In this document: piece after piece, positions 35,455 to 46,463 of the stretch
How positions within the stretch are numbered: position 1 is the stretch's first letter
Layout: each line of letters opens with the position of its first letter
Assembly (NCBI GenBank): GCA_024449915.1
Contig: JAMZAV010004474.1
Coordinates: forward strand, 1-64,000
Reading direction: 5' to 3'
Origin: Sweltsa coloradensis
Lineage: Eukaryota; Arthropoda; Insecta; Plecoptera; Chloroperlidae
Length of the DNA: 64,000 nt
Program-made: the position numbers and the translations under genes
The notes under the pieces: model-generated
Database searches by the model: none
Told to the model about the DNA's origin: nothing
Seen by the model: the letters and a program-made list of their open reading frames with translations, nothing else

Positions 35455-35530
35455 TTCTTCCGTGGCGCCACGGTTAAAGGCTTGGCTTACAGATGGAGAG
35501 GCGCGCTGCTGGATCGAGTTCGAGACACTT
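35455..35530 (+). repeat. Possible tRNA-derived SINE head
   Basis: An A-box-like TGGCGCCACGG near 35464 is followed about 50 nt later by a B-box-like GAGTTCGAGAC near 35516. The intervening arms do not fold as a tRNA, and no second copy is seen. Confidence 0.3.
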
Positions 35531-35719
35531 ACACTTGAAATTTTTAAAAAACTTGTAATTTAAATGTGTTTGAATTTTCCACCTACAGGCAATCGACTGA
35601 TGTCACAGCTTGAGACAATATAGCTTTATAATACTGATATTTTATCTATCAAAACTTTTTATTTAGTTTTTTTCATTTAGCTCACAGATCGCGCTACGGA
35701 TGCTACGTTAGATATTGTC

Positions 35720-35985
35720 AATGGACGGGCATAGGCAGGGTATCGGCCGGGGACCGTGCGGGCGTGGACAGGGTGAGGGGGTGTACGGTTTAACGGCCGG
35801 GCACCGGCGGGCATCAAGCGGTTTATAAACAACGGGGCACGCACGGGCTATGGGGCCCGGGCAGCTACTGGTAGCCCGTGCGGTCCCCCGTCCACGGCCG
35901 AGGGGACACTCCTAGGGGGTACCCGTACGGGCAGCCCGGCCAGGGCCCGTACGAGCAGCCCGAGCGGGCACCGGCCGGTACATCA
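35720..35985. repeat. GC-rich low-complexity repeat
   Basis: The segment is dominated by variants of CCGTACGGGCAGCCCG and GGGCACCGGC, for example GGTACCCGTACGGGCAGCCC, giving many overlapping palindromes. It truncates the minus-strand ORF1-like frame that follows at higher coordinates, so it probably inserted or expanded there. Confidence 0.6.
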
Positions 35986-35989
35986 CATT

Positions 35990-36367
35990 TTTGTTTGCTG
36001 GGTCCAGATGGTTGTTTACGTTATGTTTTATGCTACTCCCACACCCTCTGAGCATTGAGTCGCCCAGGACTAATACTGGCTTACGAATACGTGGTTTTCC
36101 TGAGGAGGGTTGTACTTCAGTATTAGCATTAGGCTTAGATCGAGTTGGTTCAAGGCTTGAAGTAGTCTTGGCCTGAGTCTGAATGGTAGTTTGCGGAATT
36201 AGGTTATGTTTCAGCAACTCGCGGAAGTCACAAATTTCGTCAAGAATGACTTTTAAAAGACGGCCAATGTCTACGTCTTTGAGCGGAAGCGATTCCGAGG
36301 TGGTTGAAGACCTCTGGATGGGTCTGTTCCCTATATTATTGTAGACAAAAGTTTTGCGTGAGAACAT
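35990..36367 (-). pseudogene. LINE ORF1-like fragment with SGNH-type motif
   Basis: The minus-strand frame contains KPVLVLGDSMLRGCG, the GDS block typical of SGNH/GDSL esterase-like domains, preceded by a Ser/Thr/Pro-rich linker. Such domains occur in ORF1 proteins of some CR1- and L2-type LINEs. The frame then runs into the GC-rich repeat, where its residues become R/P/A-rich and meaningless. Catalytic Asp-His are not visible because the 3' part is lost. Alternatives are a host esterase exon or a phage-like recruitment; the LINE origin is inference. Confidence 0.45.
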
Positions 36368-37227
36368 GTTGCTTGGAATGTTATTCGGTCAAAGTTATTT
36401 GGTTACAGAGATAGGGCCTAGTCTTGACAATTCAGACGCTAGGTAGTCTGTTTCCTCGTGTACTTGCGATCTGAATCATATTTTCTCTTGTTGGATTAAT
36501 TTAAACCGTTAGTACTATGCCAATAACAATAAATTAACTGAAACAACTTGTTGCAACAGCAACCGTTACGCATGTACCTTGAGTTTATAAAAGCATGACA
36601 AATCTATGCACAAACCGGAAGCAGAAAAGCAGAGCAGACGCACGACTGTTAGGTTTTGGGAATAGACATGTTGTTTGGGCATTTCCCTGAAAGGTACTAA
36701 TAGTAGTGAATTTAATTTTGACTCCCAATTCCGTGGCACGCTGCTCGTCCTAGGCAGGCTGTACGTGAACAGTTTGTAGCATCTGCTGCCAGTATTCCTA
36801 GGTTTTCGCACAGCTTGCCACTTCTCGCCGCACTGATGCTGCGTCTCAAGGGAAATGTGCGTTGCCTACCCAGCAGTAACTAATACATATTCTCTAAAGA
36901 ATTCCACTTCTGTGGGTGAATACCGATCCAACACGTCTCGGATCATTAGCAATTGAATCGATGAACAGATTTATTATACTTCTTTGCTGAGAAGAGCGTC
37001 TGTCAGTCCTGTACTCCAATAAGGATGTCCTAAGATTCTGTTTCCAACCGCGAGCGCTTTGTTAAGTTTCGATACGGGATACTCGATTCAATAACATCGA
37101 CCATGTCGCCTAAAGATGACACGTAGTTAACCATAGCATTTCTTTAGTAGGCCAAATGCCCAGTCCACTGCAAATTTTGTGTGCCCAACGGGCGAAAATG
37201 ACAACACTTTCTCTCATTGTAGCCTAT
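36368..37227. other. Unassigned DNA
   Basis: No gene was recognised. The 36566-36811 minus frame shows no domain. Confidence 0.4.
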
Positions 37228-38518
37228 TAGTCGTTCCGATAGACCCCCAAATTCACGAGAATTGTCTCAATCGGAGTGGCAAAGGTTCACATACACCATT
37301 CGATTCCCAACACCCACAGCTATCATTTCAAGCTTGATTAACTCAACATTTCGTTCGCCTTCATAGCGTCGCGACGCTATGAACACGACCGACGCTTAAT
37401 TTTTTCGTCCGCACAGTGACAACTTAAATATTAAATTTCTTTGTTATTAATGCACTTACAGACATCATCTTTATGTCCATGTTTTCACCATTAATCACGT
37501 TTTAATATAGTGTACTTGTTATACGTCCAAATACATAAATACAGTCTGTTTCATGATCAAATAGACCTCAAGATGCGTTTTGAAAATACGCACTGCTTTC
37601 GTTTGATGGCAAAGGTAGAGTTTTTTCAAAAATGATTATTCAAATGCTCAATATAATAGTTAATGATGTTGGCAACAAAATGGCTATCTTGAATTTGGCC
37701 ATAAATATTACACATACACTGTAAATAATAAAATACCTAAAGCTGCGCGCGGCACTCGAGTCGGGAAAAACGTACTATATCACTGTAAATTTCCTTCTAA
37801 TTAAAGTTAATTCATTATTTGTCACTCTTGAACGTAATTAAAGCAAATCCTGATTAGAATAAATGTAATTCAAACAAAAAAGTACAGTCAGTTTCCAAAA
37901 GTGGGTCCCCCATTTCATTTTTTTAAAGAAATTGACGGTTTGCAAAGACAATTGTCCAGTGGATATGTGTTTATAATTGTATGTTGGGAATAATTTTCTC
38001 CTAGCTATGGGATAAACATAACCTGATACCCATTCTTTGCGATTATGGCTGTACAAATAGTTGAATTCCTGAAAAAATATGTCCACAGCGAGTGACACCT
38101 CAATATTTTCTTTCACACTTCCCCACTTCAATGTCAAATTACTTACTTTAAGCATGAGCGTTTAAGCGTTTAAAAACATTTATTTTGAGGTTTCTTACAT
38201 AAGCAAAAGCATTGTTACAGGGAAATATAAAGGAATATGTAGTTATTAGGACTGTTCCAAAAAGTGGGTCCCTAAATGTATAACTAGTAAATAAATATTT
38301 ATATAAGTATTGTATTCATTGTACATTTGTCATTACGACAATTACACCATGTACATGTACATTGTTTAGCTATTAATGTCATTACATCAATAGTAGACAC
38401 AAAGGTAATATAACTGTAAAATAAAAAATAGAAACCCTCCAAACAGTAAATGCAGATTGCTGCATGCAGCTTCAAGGCTCGAGTGCATAATGATAAATCG
38501 TACCGTTACTTACCGTTT

Positions 38519-39150
38519 ATTAAAAATATTTTTTAAACTTTTAATATACAAAGCATATTTTGTACCGGTACTCACATATGGTGCAGTGACATGGCCAGTT
38601 GGGCGTAAAGAAGAAAGACAAATTGAAGCTGCGGGATTGCAATTTTTAAGGAGTGTAACGGGAGTTACGAAGATTGATAAGATGAGGAGCACGAAGATTA
38701 GGAAAGAACTAAGAGTAGAGAGTTTAAACTTTAAGCTAGGGAAAGAAAGGCTGAGGTGGTTTGGACACATGAAGAGGATGCAAAAGAACAGGATTCCGAA
38801 GATGCAATATGAACAAACGCAGGAAACTAACAGAGAAAAAGAGGGAGGCCCAGACTGAGATGGGAAGACATTATAGCAATGGATTTCAAAAGAAGAAATG
38901 CAGCTTGGGAAAGGATTAACCAGGAAAATGAACGGGAAGAACGAAAAATATGGCAAACACAGGTGAGGTCCCTGAGGAAGAAGACAGTGACGAGGAAGAA
39001 AGATGATGCAGAGGAAGAATAGATTATGTGGAAGAAGCGTCAGGCATGGCTAGCCCATGGATAAGCCCGGGGAGCCAAGAATGTGGTGGGAACGTCCCAC
39101 CCCCTACCCGACTTAGTTGGAAATAGGGCTCGATATTAATTAATTAATTA
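38519..39150 (+). mobile_element. Truncated LINE insertion with RT C-terminus and (TTAA)n tail
   Basis: Frame 1 reads LTYGAVTWPVGRKEERQIEA, FLRSVTGVTKIDKMRSTKIR and RLRWFGHMKRM. After a 1-nt shift it continues KKRGRPRLRWEDIIAMDF, and the stop is near 39021. These are the hallmarks of the C-terminal region of many LINE reverse transcriptases (LYGSETW, LRWxGHxxRM, GRPxxRWxD). A 3' UTR with a GTGGTGGGAACGTCCCACC hairpin and a TTAATTAATTAATTAATT tail follows. The opposite palindrome arm (about 41945-41960) preserves the pre-insertion sequence, giving accurate borders. It is 5'-truncated, as is typical. Confidence 0.85.
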
Positions 39151-39281
39151 ATTTAGTAATTATTGTTGCCACAATAAGAAATTACGCAAAACGTAATTTT
39201 TGAAGATAATTAATAAATAAAGAAGTACAGTTTGTTCACAGTATTCGTTTGCAGAGAACTCATTTTGCTTCAAACATTGTT

Positions 39282-40060
39282 GGATGAGCGAAGCGAGCGT
39301 AGCGAGCGAAGCGAAGATTCCATTTCACTACACTGGAGAAAAAAATCCGGAATGTTTTTTTTTTTTTTTTTCTTTCCTTCTTTCTTTTTTTCTGTATTTT
39401 TGTGTGTTTGTCAGCACGATTCCGGCTAAACCGATACTCCGATGGCGATGAAATTTTATGGAGGCCTTCGAAATCTCTCAACTTAGAACTGCCACGTTTT
39501 TGACCGCAATCGGGAAAAATTTTTCTTATAAAAAACGCAATTTTACGATTTTTTTCGATTTTTTAAATATTTCTTCGACTTATAACACCTACACGCTTTA
39601 TCCGATTGTAAAGATTTTTTCATAGAACCTTAATTTTATGAATTAAGATATTCGTGTGAAATTTGAGCGTAATCGAAAAATTATTTCTCATAAAAATCGA
39701 AATTTTACGGGTTTTTTCTTTTTTAAAACAATTCTTGACTTGTAACACCTACATGCTTTATCCTTTTGTAATGATTTTTTCACAGAACCTTAATTTTATG
39801 AATTAATATACTCGTGTTAAATTTGAGCGCAATCGAATAATTATTTCTTATGAAAATTGCAATTTTATGATTTTAAAAAAAATTACGATTTATTAAAAAA
39901 ATTAAGTTAATTTTTTATTTTATTTAATTTAATTAAAAAAAAATCTTCGACTAAGTAATAATTTTTTCACAGAACAACAGAAAATCCGCGTAACACATGG
40001 CAGCTCAATGCACCAATTACGCTCATCCAACAACGCGGCGGGACTTAAGCGTTTTCCTAG
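39282..40060 (+). mobile_element. GGATGAGCG element, copy 4, with empty site preserved
   Basis: It begins GGATGAGCGAAGCGAGCG and ends CGCTCATCCAACAACGCGG, GCGTTTTCCTAG. The internal marker (TTATTTCTCAT/TTCTTATGAAAATTGC) occurs near 39518, 39681 and 39840, that is about 160-bp units. The opposite arm reads straight through at 41795-41803 (TTATATAACAATATTTG), so the insertion joined ...CATTGTT and TTTATATAATG with at most two duplicated bases. This rules out most cut-and-paste and LINE mechanisms and fits Helentron-type insertion between two T. Confidence 0.82.
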
Positions 40061-40084
40061 TTTTATATAATGGCTATCTCTAGT

Positions 40085-41140
40085 CAAAATGGACCGGCGC
40101 GGCTTCAGAAATGGTTGATATCTTCCATCATGTAACTCTAAAGGATTTATTCCTGAAAAGGATTCCAAGGCTCTTTTCCATATATCTGACTGATAGTTTG
40201 CACGTTTGATGTGTTTATGAAGTGCGTCTTTACAAGGAGGGACAAAGTAGATTCTATGGTTCCCCTTTTCGTGCAGAACAACGAATAGCGCTAATCGTTT
40301 ACTTTTGTTATGCTTTCTCCTTCATAAAGTTTATACACAAACTCTTCTACACTATCCATTGTTTCGGGATTCACATCAAAAGTTTGTCCGAGTAGAGCAA
40401 CTGACTCGATGCTCGAAGAATTGCACAGAGTGGACTTTTAAAACAATTATTTTTTGCTGCAGCTATCTTTCCTTTTCCTTCAAAAGCGCTAACATGTACA
40501 ACATCAAGATAATGCGTGCATCCCGAGAAGTGTGTTGCATGTTTCTGCCCCATAGCGTACTATGTAAGATTTTCATGTCTTCCAAATTTTCGCCTTTTGA
40601 AGAGTGCCCGATTTGTAAGATAAGAGATTTCTTGAACAAAAATAGGCTACAAGGTTAGTTTTTAATTGCAGACAAATTACAAACAATGTTTATTTTTATT
40701 TGTACATTATTTATGTATTTATTAATTATTTTTTTATCGTTGTCATAATTACATTCATCAAGAAGAAACGGCGTCGACACTAGCAAACATTTTGCTAAAA
40801 CACTTAAAATCCATGAAGAAATCTCGTGCCTCGAAGAGCCTTGCTGATGTCACAAACGAACATGACACATGTCATAGGTTCTGCCACAAGTGCTCATTGG
40901 ACATCAGTGAACATCAGTGTAGTTAACCTTTTGGTTGATTGATGGCAAATGGAAGAGGATAATATGGCGACATCCGTGTCGTCACAAATAATAACAAAGT
41001 CTTCATATCCCGCTCCTGTCGCGTGATTAGCATGAAGTATAATTCTAGTATAAGCTTCTTCTTGCTACGATAAAGGATCTGGTACGTTATCAATACAGTC
41101 TAGTGTACCGATAACATTCACTTTCACAATTTTCGAAGAA
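40085..41140 (-). pseudogene. Decayed mobile-element ORF of the EEADTR / GKGK type
   Basis: Reading from 41140 down: an EEAYTRIILHANHA block and DDTDVAIL (about 41070-40955), decayed sequence with stops, then a frame with HFSGCTHYLDVV, AFEGKGKIAAAKN (about 40530-40450), VEEFVYKL and, in a shifted frame, KDALHKHIKRANYQSDIWK (about 40225-40165). I know this order (EEADTR..DTDV, F.GCDT..F.GKGK, DAL..HIKRA.YQ) from widespread uncharacterised invertebrate ORFs linked to repeats; the enzyme class is not established here. The acidic residues would suit a metal-dependent nuclease, but that is inference. The 5' end is cut by the palindrome junction near 41140, and several stops and frameshifts make it non-functional. 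Confidence 0.6.
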
Positions 41141-41156
41141 TTGTAGAATAGAAACA

Positions 41157-41651
41157 ATGAATGGTGTAGAAGAGTTTGTGTGTAATATTTATGGAGGAGA
41201 TAGCATAACAAATAAAACGATTTGCGCTATTCGTTGTTCGTTGTTCTGCACGAAAAGGGGCACTATAGAACATACTTTTCTCCCACATTGTAAGGACGCA
41301 CTTCATATATACATCAACCGTGCAAACACTCAGTCTGATATCGGGAAATGAGCCATGGAATCCTTTTCAAAAATACCTCCTCCAGAGTTGCATGGATGGA
41401 AGATATCAACGATTTCAGAAGCTACGCCGGTTCTTGAAATATGGTTGATCAATGAACCAGCTCCAACTGATGTGCTGTAACTCTTAGCATGCAATTGTTC
41501 ACGCCAATGTCTTCCATAGTCATGTTATTGATTGCGTAATTATCTTCGTCGTACCGACATGTGCAAAATACAGACTTGTACAAATTATGTCAGTACAAGA
41601 GAGGATGAGAAAGAAGAAAACATCGACTCAGACGTGAATGAAGAGGTCTGA
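41157..41651 (+). pseudogene. Inverted second copy of the 3' part of the same ORF
   Basis: The right arm reads VEEFVCNIYGG, then KDALHIYINRANTQSDIGK, a stop, AMESFSKIPPPELHGWKIST, WLINEPAPTDVL, a stop, LLACNCSRQCLP, and ends with an acidic tail near EKEENIDSDVNEEV. It matches 40085-40345 on the opposite strand but includes the C-terminal cysteine-rich part (CNCSRQC) that the left arm has lost. Numerous stops indicate decay after the inverted duplication. Confidence 0.6.
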
Positions 41652-43249
41652 AAATGTAAGTGATGTTCCTATTGAAAATATGTTTTTTTAATTTTATATT
41701 ATACATTTCACGTATCGAAATATGCATATCCTTTTCTTACAAAATGTCTATGCTATAGGCTACTGCAGGGATTTTGACTAGAGATAGACATTATATAACA
41801 ATATTTGAAGCAAAATGAGTTCTCTGACAACACATATTGTGAACAGTGTTCACAACACTGAACAGACTGGACTTTTTTATTTATAATTAATCTTATAAAT
41901 AATTACGTTTGCGTCATTTCTTTTTGTAGCAACAATAATTACTAAATATCATAAAAATGATAAATAACGGTATGATTTGGCATTATGCACTCGAACCTGA
42001 AAGCTGCATGCAGCAATCTGCATTTACTGTTTGGAGGGTTTCTATTTTTTATTTGACAGTTATATTGCCTTTATGTCTACTTTTATATTGTGTCTTAATG
42101 TAATGGTATATTAATAGCTAAACAATGTACATGGACATGGTGCTATTGTTGTAATGACAAATGTACAAAGTATACAATTGTATATATAAATATTAATTTA
42201 TTTACTAATTATACATTTAGGGACCCACTTTTTGGAACAGTCTATACCTACATATTCTTTATATTTCCCTGTAACAATGCTTTTGCTTGTGTAAGATACT
42301 CTCAGAATAATATTTTAAACGCTTAAACGCTATGCTTAAAGTAAGTAATTCGGCATTGAAGAGGGAAAGTGTGAAATAAAATATTGAGTGTCACCCGTTT
42401 TGACACATTTTTTTTCAGGAATTCAACTATTTGCATAGCCATAATCGCCAAAAAAGGATATCATGTTATGTTTTATCCCAGATAGGGGATTATTTTATAT
42501 CTAATATACAACTAAAAACATATCCACTGGACAATTGTCTTTGCAAACGTTCAATTTCTTAAAAATATATAGCAGGGACCCATTTTTGGAAACTGACTGT
42601 ACTTTTTTGTTTGAATTACATTTCTCCTAATCCTGATTTGCTTTATTTGCGTTCAAGAGTGAAAAATAATGAATTAACTTTAATTAGAAGGAAATTTACA
42701 GTGATATAGTACGTTTTTCCCGACTCGAGTGCCGCGCGCAGCTTTAGGTATTTTATTATTTACAGTGTATCTGTAATATTTATGGCCAAATTCAAGATAG
42801 CCATTTTGTTGCCAACATCATTAACTATTATATTGAGCATTTGAATAATCATTTTTGAAAAAAACTCTACCTTTGCTATCAAACGAAAGCAGTGCGTATT
42901 CTTAAAAAAACGCATCTTGAGGTCTATTTGATCATGAAACAGACTGTATTTATGTATTTGGACGTATAACAAGTACACTATATTAAAACGTGATTAATGG
43001 TGAAAACATGGACATAAAGATGATGTCTGTAAGTGCATTTATAACAAAGAAATTTTACATTTAAGTTGTCACTGTGCGGACGAAAAATTGAGCGTCGGTC
43101 GTGTTCATAGCGTCGCGACGCTATGAAGGCGAACGAAATGTTGAGTTAATCAAGCTTAAAATGATAGCTGTGGGTGTTGGGAATCGAATGGTATGCGTGA
43201 ACCTTTGCCACCCCGTTTGAGCGAATAATTTTTCCTATCGGAACGACTA

Positions 43250-43929
43250 TATTACCAATCACGAGGTGCTAATAATCTGTTTAGTTTGGCAAGTGCACGA
43301 CGGACATTAATGTATAAATGCAGAGATATTTCTTTAGGTCGGAAAGTGATGAGTTGCAATACTAGGTTATGTGTAATTTTAAAGGTATCAATCAAATCCA
43401 ATGCAGAAATAAAGCATCGTCTTTCAACGACATTTGACGTTTTCTATAGTAATTACAATTCCCAACATTGAATTTACCTTTGGGTAAAAGGTTGTACCCT
43501 GAGTAGCTGACACCATTTAAAAAGGCGAATACACTCTTTATCTCCGTCAACAAGCTTTTCTTGGTACACCTTAATCATATCGTTGCTGGTAGTCTATTTT
43601 TTTTACGTTCTCTTCTGGCGTCACCTCCTTCACACACGCGTCTAAAGTCGTCATTCTCTCTAGCCGCTAGTGACTGGAGGCGCGCTGAAAGACAAAAAAC
43701 ATAAATGTCACACTGTGATATGTGATATGAATTTTTTCACACACACACACACCTTCTCAGCATCTGTTTGTGCCCAGTCTATCTTCCTTTTTTTCAGTCT
43801 GTCCTACTTAGCTGTTGAATGAATGAATGAATTAATTAATTTTATTTCCAATACAGTTTGATACATTACATACATTTACATAGGTTAATACATTTTACAC
43901 TGTAATTGACCCTTCTAATCTTCTGTGGA
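43250..43929. other. Unassigned DNA with (CA)n and (AATG)n microsatellites
   Basis: A CA run lies at 43739-43752 and GAATGAATGAATGAATTAATTAATT at about 43816-43841; the latter may be a LINE tail. No gene was recognised. Confidence 0.5.
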
Positions 43930-45443
43930 AGATTATTTAACTAGGGAAGCTCGGGATTCCGCTTGCGAGACTCGTTGGTCGTTCAGCGTTTGCAGGCCCT
44001 TTTTACACCAAGCTCCAACATTGGTACCTAAGTTCTCCAGTGTTCGTACCTTAGATACATTCCCATCATTGTAATATGATACTGCATCAAAAGCTGCAGT
44101 TTCCACAGTTTCTTTCCCTGCAAATTTGGTTTTAGGGCATCGATCCCAGTTAAGGCCATTTAGGCATTTGTTGGAATTCTGTGTTTTTCCATGCAAACAT
44201 TTTTTTAATAGCTCAGGGTTGGCAAGGTCTCCTCTGTAAGTGGGCTTGGTCACTTCAATGACAGCAGCTGGTAGAGCATTGGTATGGTGACACTCGCTAC
44301 CATCTTCTTGGCTGCAGTTGTAACGGCACCAACTATCGAGTCCTTTCGGACAAAGGTTGTGTTGTGGCTTGTCGTCTGTCAATGCTTTGTGGAAGAATGT
44401 AGGCCACACCGCTTTCTTCATTGCTTCCAAGTCTCCAACATTACTTCGGATAGCCTTGCCGTAGTAGTACTGTAGAGAGTCTATGTGTGTTTATCTGTAA
44501 GACGACCCTTACCGGATAAGTACTTCTGATCCGCAAGCCATTTCCCCTTGTATGATGTTCTCAAGTTGCGCAGTCTTGCCCCCATTCGCTTCTGGACGTG
44601 CCCGATACACTCTAACTTCTCCAACACAACATCGTTGCCATTCGGGTCCACGGCTACTACAGCATTGAAGGCCCTACTATCACCGTCACTGATGTATCTC
44701 TTGTAGCGAAGGTTGTTTTTTCTTCCGAACGTTGAAAAATAGCCAACGCTCCGGATAACTCCATTCCGCCCGATGCGCCTTTGTAGTTGATTTGACACAC
44801 TTCAGTGTGTTCTCTTTCCCACGTTTGATACTCTCCTGAAGTTTTGTCAACTTGTGAATGACTTGCACAAGAATGGCAGTATTTTAAGCAAACTTCCGTG
44901 TTGACTTCCTTTCCAACGTTACAGCAATTACCAAAGTAACAGCGTAAAGTAGTGTAGCTGCGACGCATCCACGTTCAGTCACCAGTAATGGTAGTATCAA
45001 CCATCTCCACCATTACCAATCTTAGTTTTATCAGCTGCAGCTTTTCATGTTCTGCATACACACATATTCTGCAGCCTTATGTAATGCTACATTGTAGCGT
45101 TGAAAGTTTGTAACCGGTGGAGGTATATCCATAATAGCACTGAAATGGATGCTGAAGTTTGGCCTTTACCTACACTTCTCATACACTCACACACACTTCT
45201 CTTAGTGTTGACCTCAAACATGCCCTAGCTCTCAACTGTTTCAGAGGTATAAGTTTGAGTAGCCTCATTACAACTGTCACAAGTAAGAATAAGTTTAGAA
45301 GACCAACCTTTTCGAGCATCCAAATCTTTGCTGATGATAAGCTTGCCTGACTTGTACTTCACACAACAACTTGTAGATTCAAGCCAAATTTGCAATAAAT
45401 TAAGTGATATTAAGTAAGTTAAGTTAAATAAGTTCTTCATCAC
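43930..45443 (-). pseudogene. Mutator-like/Kolobok-type transposase, lightly decayed
   Basis: From 45443 down: a cysteine-containing N-terminal block (SGKLIISKD, LILTCDSCNEATQTYTSE), FSAIMDIPPPVTNFQRYN (about 45160-45110), TGD-stop-TWMRRSYTTL (45,000-44,960; stop codon TGA at 44975-44977 directly after the first catalytic Asp), CHSCASHSQ, YKGASGGMELSGALAIFQRS, YISDGDSRAFNAV (DGD, second catalytic Asp), KLECIGHVQKRMGARLR, LEAMKKAVWPTFFH, CPKGLDSWCRYN and KCLHGKTQNSNKCLNGLNW. This is the order of the Mutator-like transposase domain of Kolobok-like DNA transposons. Besides the nonsense codon there is a frame change at the T6 run near 44716-44721 and another at the CACAC run near 44483. Terminal repeats were not found. 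With few lesions, either a recent pseudogene or partial consensus error is possible. Confidence 0.8.
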
Positions 45444-46219
45444 TATTTACTAGTTCAGTACCCTCATTCGTTTCTATAGGTTTCACGGGGCCTACTTTAC
45501 TAGTAAACTTACGCTTTTTTAGACCATTTATTTGAGAAACTAGCATATTGACGTTTAAAACGCTCACAAGATAGAGTAAACAACAAAACATCTGACAATC
45601 ATCTAAAACCCTGTGTTTTGTATTTATTTTCCGCATACTGCTGCTACTATCGGCAACAGTATTAACTAACACAGTTGCAGCTCAGTTGCTCAGACAGTCA
45701 AGAACAACGTAGCGGTGGAATTCATTTGAAAAGTAGGCGGGAAGACAATCAAATCAAAATTGGAAAACCACAGCAAAAACATATTTTAGAACAAGGAAGA
45801 GGAAAATTGTTCAAGTTTTAATATTTATTCAGAGGAAACGAATGATTTTAATGTGCCAAATCTTTTCCTAGTGCTTAATAAAACAATATTAGTTGTTTAA
45901 AAAAAAAAAAATTACTTAAAAAAAAATTCCTAGGTTAACGACCCCTTTTGTTATAATTTATATTCACACTATCACTATTCCCAAAAAGTGTGGGCTATCA
46001 CAGTAATACTTGTGTGTAGGCCCTATGCATCATATTACGGCTAATATAAATAATAAACTACTATAAGCCCATAAAACTTATCTACCAACAATTCCTGAAC
46101 AGTATGTACATAGTTGCAAAAAGCAAGAAAAGTTTTAAGTTTGGACAATGAATAGTAATTTGGTAATTAGTTTGCGATTGTGGGATTTAATCACGCGCCG
46201 AGCGGCAGCCTGCTCGGGG
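45444..46219. other. Unassigned DNA upstream of the Kolobok-like pseudogene
   Basis: The minus frame at 45424-45672 begins with MLVNTVADSSSSMRKINTKH and might be an N-terminal extension or first exon of the transposase; I see no domain in it. The rest is AT-rich. Confidence 0.35.
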
Positions 46220-46463
46220 AGATGAACGGGACTACGTCATGCGCGGACTGGACGCAAATGCGTCACCGGAATGCCAGACCTGGGTAAGGAAGAATATTGG
46301 ATCATGGATTCACCCTGTGTTCACCCCTCTGTTTCCCTACTTATTGACTAGTTTTCTGTTATCTCTTCTCTTCCGATTAAACCTCGCAGTTCAGATGATG
46401 ACACAGACGGAGACGACGACGACGTGGGGGAACCCCTGCCAGGCAATATCCAATCAATCATTC
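46220..46463 (+). repeat. LINE 3' fragment with (AATC)n tail
   Basis: It contains ACACAGACGGAGACGACGAC, GTGGGGGAACCCCTGCCA and ends GCAATATCCAATCAATCA. It shares these words with 32930-33180 and 54590-54690. It abuts the stop codon of the next gene remnant. Confidence 0.55.

Larger units (their letters stand above)
37228..43249. repeat. 6-kb palindrome with nested insertions and a decayed mobile-element gene
   Basis: 37228 to about 40370 pairs in reverse complement with about 41140-43249. The outer 1.25 kb of the arms (37228-38518 and 41950-43249) aligns nearly end to end. It includes a 24-bp perfect palindrome around GCGTCGCGACGC in each arm (37360-37383, 43104-43127) and TGCTGCATGCAGC-type words. 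The left arm is interrupted by a LINE at 38519-39150 and a GGATGAGCG element at 39282-40060, both absent from the right arm. The left arm also lacks about 335 bp present at 41430-41768. The loop is about 770 bp. Both arms carry the 3' part of the same gene in opposite orientation. Confidence 0.92.

Noticed and set aside
37838..38155. 105-codon frame in the palindrome arm
   Set aside because: The partner arm (42340-42660) has early stops and indels that are not multiples of three, so the frame is not conserved.
40305..40658. 117-codon plus-strand frame
   Set aside because: It is antisense to the decayed GKGK-type ORF, which has recognisable motifs on the minus strand.
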